Positions 56,681 to 64,000 of a stretch of DNA of 64,000 nucleotides are shown here, piece after piece. Both the position numbers and the translations under genes were made by a program. How positions within the stretch are numbered: the stretch's first letter is position 1; each line of letters opens with the position of its first letter. Below the pieces are notes generated by a model. It searched no databases, was not told the origin of the DNA, and saw nothing but the letters and a program-made list of their open reading frames with translations. Origin of the DNA: Merluccius polli (Eukaryota > Chordata > Actinopteri > Gadiformes > Merlucciidae); assembly GCA_030340625.1 (NCBI GenBank), contig JAOPHQ010005413.1, positions 227,001 through 291,000 on the forward strand, in the 5' to 3' direction.

Positions 56681-57576
56681 CTGTCCAGGAACTGCACACT
56701 ATCTTTTGATGGAAGTTTAAAGAAGCCATTGTCCTCATTAATGTCTAAGCTAACCTATTGCACAAGTAGAACACAACAACAACTGTCTGACTCTCACTCC
56801 CTCCATCTCTCTGTATCTACACTCCCATCGACTCCAACAGTACTCACTCAATGCAAGCTGGCCGATTGCCCAACATTGGCTCTTTTCCATTTGCAAATGT
56901 AGGACACTTGGAACAGACAAAAAAACAAAAGTTGTGAATTTGAAAGTTATGGGTGCATGCCAAACACTAGGCTCTTGGTTAATCTAGTCCTTTATTTGGC
57001 AAAAAGACAGATACTTGTTCAATTTATATCCAGTGTTATTAAAGTGACAACTGAATTTCTGTTGGCCCGTTGTATGGAATTCATTTTGGTGAAATTATAT
57101 CCAGAAGGTTTTTTTTCACGGTACGGTCCAATATTTGTCTGGTTCTTGATCTGAATTAAGAAGGTATACTGTAATAGCTATAATTGGCTGTGTTCATCTG
57201 ATAGAGTGATAAATATACTGTAATGTAAGTTATTGTTGTGTTACGTGAGGTTGTGTTATCTAGCCTGTAATGAGATAATGTAACCAATGGAATATATCGG
57301 TATATTGGTCATTTTTTTACTTTGTTGCTTTAACCGCGAGTCGACAAAAAGCAACACACAGAATAAATATTGTGTGCGTGCGCAATCTCATCTTTGTACA
57401 TGTTTTTGCCACTATGTGTGTATGTATGTTTTTGTTAGAGCATACTGTATCATTTTGTGTGTGTGTGAGTGTATGTGTGTGTGTGTTTGTGTGTAGAAAG
57501 CATATAATCCAACGCTATGGGCAATATCAACAGAGAAAACCACTGGGCTAAAGTAGGGCAAGCTTCCCTTTTAACA

Positions 57577-57614
<38 letters not shown>

Positions 57615-57959
57615 CATATTTAGATATATTTCTCTTTGTGTTTCTGAGGGATTAACACTCATTCAAGTGCACGAGTGCACACACACACACACACCCACAC
57701 ACACAGAGCTAGGAAACACTGCATCACCAATCCACCGTGGGGAAAAAGACATTAGGAACAAGCCATTCTAACTGATTTTGTATGTGTCTGGAAGACAGAG
57801 GGAGGTGGGGGTAAAGCGGACACAGGGTAAATGAGAGAGCAAAGGGGATTAGATGGAGGTAAAGAGAGATTTTTCTCACTTCCCCAGTCACCTTCTTTAC
57901 ATGTTTTCTTATTCTCTCCCCCCCCTCTCCCTTCTTCCCTTTCCATCTCTGACAGCTTC

Positions 57960-58014
<55 letters not shown>

Positions 58015-59626
58015 CATGCGTGCGGGTGTGTGCGTGCTTGTGTGTGTGTGAGTATTTGTCAGTGAGGTAACTGGACAATTTCTGACAAGGTGTGAACAGT
58101 AAAAGCTTCTACAGTCACACAGACCCAAAGGAAGGGCACCTTCACGCAAATACATGTGCACATGTGCACATGTACACACACTGATTCAAACAACCGTCAG
58201 GTTTGCTTGTCCCGAACGTCTGTTCACATCCTACCCATCACCTGATGAAGTCCTCCGTCCTGCTCAGCGACCAGCCGCAGTCACCATGACAACCAGTGAA
58301 TGCTGTGGTTTCTCTCATAACTGTGTCATATAGTTCCATGACCTACGCAATACGTCTTCGATAACACCCGCTATGCTAGTAAAGTGAGTTCTCTTTGGTA
58401 CGCAATCGATGCCCTCTGGCTGGTCTAGCAGCCCGCTAGAGTTCAGCAGTGGTACGACCTTCACTTTAAATACATCTACTGATCGTGATCCTTCAGGGTC
58501 AAAGTTGTTTACGAATACGTTTGGTTCTCCCTGGGGAGTTGTGGAGCATCAGCGTGAAGAGTAACAAGTGTTAGCATTCATTCAGGAAGTGGCAGTACAT
58601 TTTTTTTATAGTTTTTAATGCGTAATATAGTACAGTTTGCCTGTTGAGTAAATATCCTATTCCAGTCTTTTCCATTGTATTCTAATCAATAGAATAATCA
58701 GTATGAGGCAATCACTAACAGCTCATTAGTGTTGTCAAAATGACCCACTCAGCTCAACAATGTTGAGCTGATGCACAATAATTAGAAAAAATATTCAGAG
58801 TTTGGCAAACGGATATTATGACTCTGGCAACAAGATCCTAAAATTGTCACATTCACTGAGATCTAAGAACTAACAGACGATCTGACAAATTACATGTAAA
58901 AAAATGGGAAAAATATATATTTGAAGAATAAAATTAACTTCTTGTAATCTCAATTAACCGATTGACCCAGTGCCATGCACTGTGCCTTGACATATCAATT
59001 CAGTGTGGTTGTGCATCTGTGAATATTACCCTCCACCCTGTCTGGACCCTTTCTTTCTCCAACTGTTCATACAGTGTGAATCCCCGTCCTTAAGAGGAGA
59101 AGCCCAAGGATTACTGCGAGATTTGATCAGTTCACCCATTGGGATTTTCAATGGATCAAATAACCTTTTCCAGTTTCCTCTGCCGCTCCATTTTCCTTGT
59201 TTCCGTTCCATCTTCTATTTTCTCCTTCTTCCCCTCACATCATTTCCATTCGCCTCCGCTCCCTTTACTCAATTTCCTACACATCCTCCTCTTTTTCTGT
59301 TCAATTTGCGGTGCCCCTTGGTATCATCCTGCATCCCTGTCTTGTCCTGTGCTGTCTCTCTCTTCTCTGTTGTGCCTCTCTGGCCTAAACTCTGCTCCTC
59401 TCTGGTTCACCTCTGGTGTTCACATTGTCTCTAGTTCCCTCTCTAACATCCTATTGCATTCTTTTTATGCAGATGGGTAGAGGGAAAAGGGGGAGACTGA
59501 GAAAAAAATCCCACACGGATCGCAAGGTGTGAAGGAGACAAATGAATTGGATGTCATCCAAAAGAAGGCACAGGAAATGGATTTCATATTTACACATGGA
59601 TACACACACACGTGCACACTCATACA

Positions 59627-59680
<54 letters not shown>

Positions 59681-59781
59681 TCTCCTCAAGTGACAGCAGT
59701 AAATTGAGGTTGTGTGTCTCTCTATTTAACACAATCTAACTTTGCAGCTGACAATACTTGCATGCCACACAAGCACAGTAG

Positions 59782-59812
<31 letters not shown>

Positions 59813-61959
59813 CTGTGTATAGTGCCTGTATTTTTGTGCAGTGTATTTTTGGAGTTTTATTTTCCTTACCGTTGATTTCCATCCGTCAAAAAAACAAACC
59901 GCCATATAGGGGCAATTTGGTGGTCATTTTCAAGCCACATGACAGGCATTTGTGATATGGAGAGTGTCGAGTGTGTACATTTTGCATTTGAAACACATCA
60001 TTGACATAATTGCATTCATTACTTTAGTCAGGGTTAGCATCTATTATGAATGATTAAAGAATAAAAAAAGATTATTCTGTGAGCTTCCTCATCCTTGCTG
60101 GTCCTGGGACCGCCTGTTTACCTGACCCTCAGGGTGGGCCCCGTGGGGGGGGGTGATACCAACATTCTCTGTTTAATGTACACAAATAATTCATGATCCG
60201 CTGAGCTCATAGAACATCTCACTGAGGACTAAATGCAAATTCTGGGGATGCATAGGAATAAAAGCCTTTATCCTGGCAGTGCTATGGCTGCACATGGGCG
60301 ATCAAGGGCACCATGCTTGAATCCCACCACACAAAGGATGGCTCTCGCAGAACTGCTGTCCCAAGTGTCACTTCACGTAAAAGGACCTTTTCAATTTCCC
60401 CATGCAAATAGCAATGCTGATTCAGTCGTGGATCTGTCATCGGCAACTATTCAATTGACCATGTGCAGCCAACCCAGACTAATCGGAAGAAGATTCTAGA
60501 GCTGAAGTTGATTTGCATTTTTCCTCACACCAATCACCATGTATCTGTCCACAAAGCATTCCATAGGTCTTTATGAACACCACCAGGGAGAGATAGGAGG
60601 CTTATGGGGACAAAACACTCCCCCCCCCCCCCCCCCCAATCCCCTCTCGTGGTGAAAACACATGTTGCTGTACCATGAGTACCCCCATGTTCCTGCACAG
60701 GGTCTTTGTATAGCACTCCTTTAACTCCTGCTGACCTAACCAGCACCACAGCTTAGAGAGTTCAGAGGGTCACAGGGTGTATAGGGTCTGGTGTGTGTGA
60801 GGACTAATAGTGTAACAGCAGTATACTGCAATGAGATAATGTTTTCCACAGTTAGCAGCACGGTGGCAGCAGTATTATGTGTTTCTGAATTGCATTTTGC
60901 TGCATAATGTGTCATATTCTCACAGTTGGCTATTTCTGTCACGAGACTCATCTCACACACACTCCTTATGGACTAAGTCTGAACCCACGTGTGTGCAATC
61001 ATGCTCTCCGGCTCTGAGAAACTGAGAATGAGAGAGAATGAAATATAACGAAATATAACAAATCCGGAACATGAACATGGCTATGTCGATTTAGTGTGGC
61101 ATTTGAGGTACTCATTTTCACACTTTTCATGGTGTATATGTCTGACACTTTACCCCTTTGGATGCTCTCCATTTGAAACATGGAGTTGTGAACATGAAAA
61201 GTGTCAAAATCATTCTAGGAAGTACATTAGCACTACAGTAGCACAAATGCTAATTCACAGTCAGTCATTCAATGAGCCTCATTGGCTCAATGAGCCTCAT
61301 TGTGTTTTGATGTTCTTGGCACCAAGATAAACATATGTAAAAGATGTTCTTTGCAAAGATAAAAATAATTACAGTAACCACTAAATTATTATTGTGGCAG
61401 TTTTTATGTTTGAGCAAGAATAATGGAAAATGTTTGTATGACAATGATATGTCTGTGGCAACCAGACACTGATTCACTTTGCACATTGTGATGTCCATAT
61501 ACATGCAAACACATATACCAGTAATGTAATATACCGCTATGGTGCTTAATGCCTAGGCATATTCCAGTATGTTTCTCCAAGTGGAACATGTCCCCAGTAG
61601 TTTCTTGTGTCTGGCAGCACAAATTATGTTGGGATTTGCAGGACAGAAAAATGTTACTAAATAAAATAACCACTTGCTAAACTATGTGAATACATTCGTT
61701 TGAAACACTGAGAACATCATACAACGACATGTTTGACAATGCCCTGTGTATGTGATTACCAATGTGATCAACTCAACCAGGTTCCTCTGGCTTCGTCTAT
61801 TTCCTGTCTCTAGCCAGTGCTCCTCTCCATCAGTATGTCTGACATGATCTATATTATTCCAGCCATCTGTCCACTGCCCTCTTCCTTGGCCTCTCTCATC
61901 TGTTTCTGGCAGGCTCCCTGCCCTCCGACTACACTTACACACACCACACTTTTACAGGC

Positions 61960-61961
61960 AT

Positions 61962-61998
<37 letters not shown>

Positions 61999-62005
61999 TG
62001 CAAGT

Positions 62006-62044
<39 letters not shown>

Positions 62045-62047
62045 AGT

Positions 62048-62093
<46 letters not shown>

Positions 62094-62118
62094 ACAGATG
62101 CAAGTGCACACACACACA
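61960..62118. repeat. (CA)n blocks with GATGCAAGTG spacers
   Basis: Three CA runs of about 15-20 units separated by ATGCAAGTGTA / TACAAGTGCA spacers, a small higher-order array. Confidence 0.95.
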
Positions 62119-63112
62119 CCTTTTGTTATGCAGGAGCAGGTGGAGGATGGAAAATATTAAGGATCATTTTTCCATATTCATAAACCAGAAATCAGTATTC
62201 CCTTTAGCTATCCGACTCCTCCATCCTCCTCCTCCAGTGTGTGTGTGTGTGTGCCTGTGAGAGTGCATGTTTCTGTTTATTATTTAATGTGTGTGTGTCT
62301 TTGTAACAGATTTACCTTTTTAACATTCTCACCAGGGAAGAGTTCACAGCGCTATCTTCCTAAATCTTTTTTCCAACACTTTCACGGCTCCCTGTTCTAT
62401 TACTCATATCTGCTGAATTTCATTCCATCCCTCTTCCATTCATTTGCTTTATATATCTTTGCTTTATTCTTAATTTCAGCACTATCTGAAACAAACCACA
62501 CTTCATATTTTAAAATGTAATATCATGTTTCTATAACCCCTTAAATCATTGATATAGCTTTACACATGTAATTATTACTTTTTAATTTGAGAAAAGGTGT
62601 GCTTTGTATCCCCATTAATTGCTATCTAAAGTAAATAATAATTTAACACAATATCTCAGAAGAATGATTACTAAACAGTCGGTCTTGGGGGTCATCTGTT
62701 TTGGTGGATGCAAGTGCACACTTATAATATCAAGTCAATTTTGAACATAGTTACATTCCTTCTTTTTAACTTTAAAAACTATCAATGAAGCTGTATTCAT
62801 TATACATAATAAAATATTAATAATTTAATGAACACATACACTCAGTCTGACAGTTCTTCCTCCATATTTTCACGTGCAAATGTTTTTTCTATTTGTCAAA
62901 AATGGCAGACTCATTCAACCACCAATGTTAACATATAAAGGGGCACATTGATTACACAAATGCAAATGACAATGGCAATATTTGGACACTCGTTGACCAA
63001 AGTGAACTCTGGATAGTGACATGCATATGAAATACAACTACGAAAATGTATGAATGTTCCGATAACTTATACGCAACCAAATACTTTAAAACAGAACATA
63101 GTGAATCTGTGT

Positions 63113-63116
<4 letters not shown>

Positions 63117-63208
<92 letters not shown>
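63117..63208. repeat. (GT)46 microsatellite
   Basis: About 90 uninterrupted bases of GT, the longest in the window. Confidence 0.97.
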
Positions 63209-63211
<3 letters not shown>

Positions 63212-64000
63212 ACACTAATCTGTCAGCAATCAATCACTAGTCACAGTTCACCCACAGTCTCCATAGCAACATCATGGTTTTAAGTTGAAAACAGACAGGT
63301 GCAGTGAAGCCATTGTCCACAGGGCTCAAAATATGCAAATCTCAACTGACTCATTGGCCAACATGGACTTAGTGCAGTAAGACCCATAAGTCTATGTGTG
63401 GATTACTTTCTAGGATTTCTCTATATTTAGCAATATATGTATGCATATCAAGTCTAATCTGTAGAAATCAATTGGATAACAATGCCATATTGCAGTATCA
63501 TTCTTAAATACTTGGCATATGCAATCTGTACTACTGGTAGTACATTTGAATAGTGTATCCCAAACATTAAAGCTCAATTATGCATTACATCATCATCCCC
63601 TTAATCATAAGTGACTGTCTAATGTAGGATGTGTAATACCAGTGGTAACAAAAATGGATGTTATTTCATGTATTGAACAAAATAGGGGTACATTCACCAA
63701 GATAATGGTTAAGGCAGGAGGGAAACCAACAAAAGGTGTTTTATATATATATATATTATTTATTTATTTATTTTATTTGTATTTTTTTAAATCAGCAGGA
63801 GTACTTCTCTAGGAGAACAGAAGTTAAGAGTAAAATGTCAGTTCATTTTCAAATGTTGTTGGCGATATTCAGTGTCTGTTGATTAGAACGGTATTAAGTA
63901 AGTAGTAAGTAAGTATCATGAATCAGTGACATTTAACTTAGAATCAAGTGTCTTGACATATTTAGTATAACGTCACTCAGCTTTCCCATCATTTGGAATA

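Larger units (their letters stand above)
56690..64000. other. no gene seen; intron-like DNA with many GT/CA tracts
   Basis: GT/CA tracts at 57580-57606, 57966-58010, 59630-59679, 59784-59809, 61960-62118 and 63117-63208; a C run near 60620; a pyrimidine-rich plus strand 59160-59440. No splice-bounded frame resembles a CUB or Sushi exon, and no transposon with clear ends was found. Confidence 0.5.

Noticed and set aside
59003..59434. 143-codon frame with hydrophobic stretches resembling membrane segments
   Set aside because: Composition effect of a pyrimidine-rich tract; overlapping frames look similar.

Overview
The window reads as intronic DNA from a ray-finned (teleost) fish. Reasons: a very high density of fish-type transposons (Gmr1-like and chromovirus-like Ty3/gypsy elements, an L2-clade LINE, hAT, Harbinger-like and TTAA-target Kolobok-like elements, foldback elements), long CA/GT, AT and GA microsatellites, and a single convincing host exon. 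That exon, 45494-45606 on the minus strand, has good splice sites and encodes the C-terminal strands of a CUB domain that I read as a CSMD (CUB and Sushi multiple domains) family protein. The rest of the window is then most simply the two introns around it. Nothing prokaryotic, no intact tRNA or rRNA gene and no CRISPR array was seen.

Layout. 1-6204: 3' part of a Gmr1-like Ty3/gypsy element with one long open frame and the unusual order protease-integrase-RT-RNase H, followed by a 3' LTR split by an internally deleted hAT transposon. 6476-10979: a hAT MITE, a TTAA-flanked MITE, and an element with 9-bp target duplications that is itself interrupted by a Harbinger-like element. 14255-16763: a hAT MITE split by a foldback element whose 483-bp inverted repeats look identical. 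18662-21560: a dead L2-clade LINE (minus). 26599-32920: a composite, Kolobok-like element with eroded P2X7-like and THAP genes and later insertions. 36548-42365: an inverted-repeat element interrupted by a decayed chromovirus whose 3' LTR alone carries five GGGTTA repeats. 44146-44662: an uninterrupted relative of the 9703 element. 45494-45606: the CSMD-like exon, with a (CA)42 tract 33 nt beyond its 5' splice site. 49785-50375, 52089-54496 and 56235-56680: more hAT and 9-bp-duplication elements, one locus nested three deep. The final 7 kb is mostly featureless intron with microsatellites.

How it fits together. This is a nested-insertion record rather than an operon. Exact target duplications and two uninterrupted relatives inside the window allow relative dating. 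Two themes recur. Several non-autonomous elements carry short 5'-exon-like pieces (RecQ-like helicase start, P2X7-like start, Myb/SANT start, THAP starts). A group of elements with TAGCCTGG / TAGCCTAG ends and 9-bp duplications occurs as four copies in two subfamilies.
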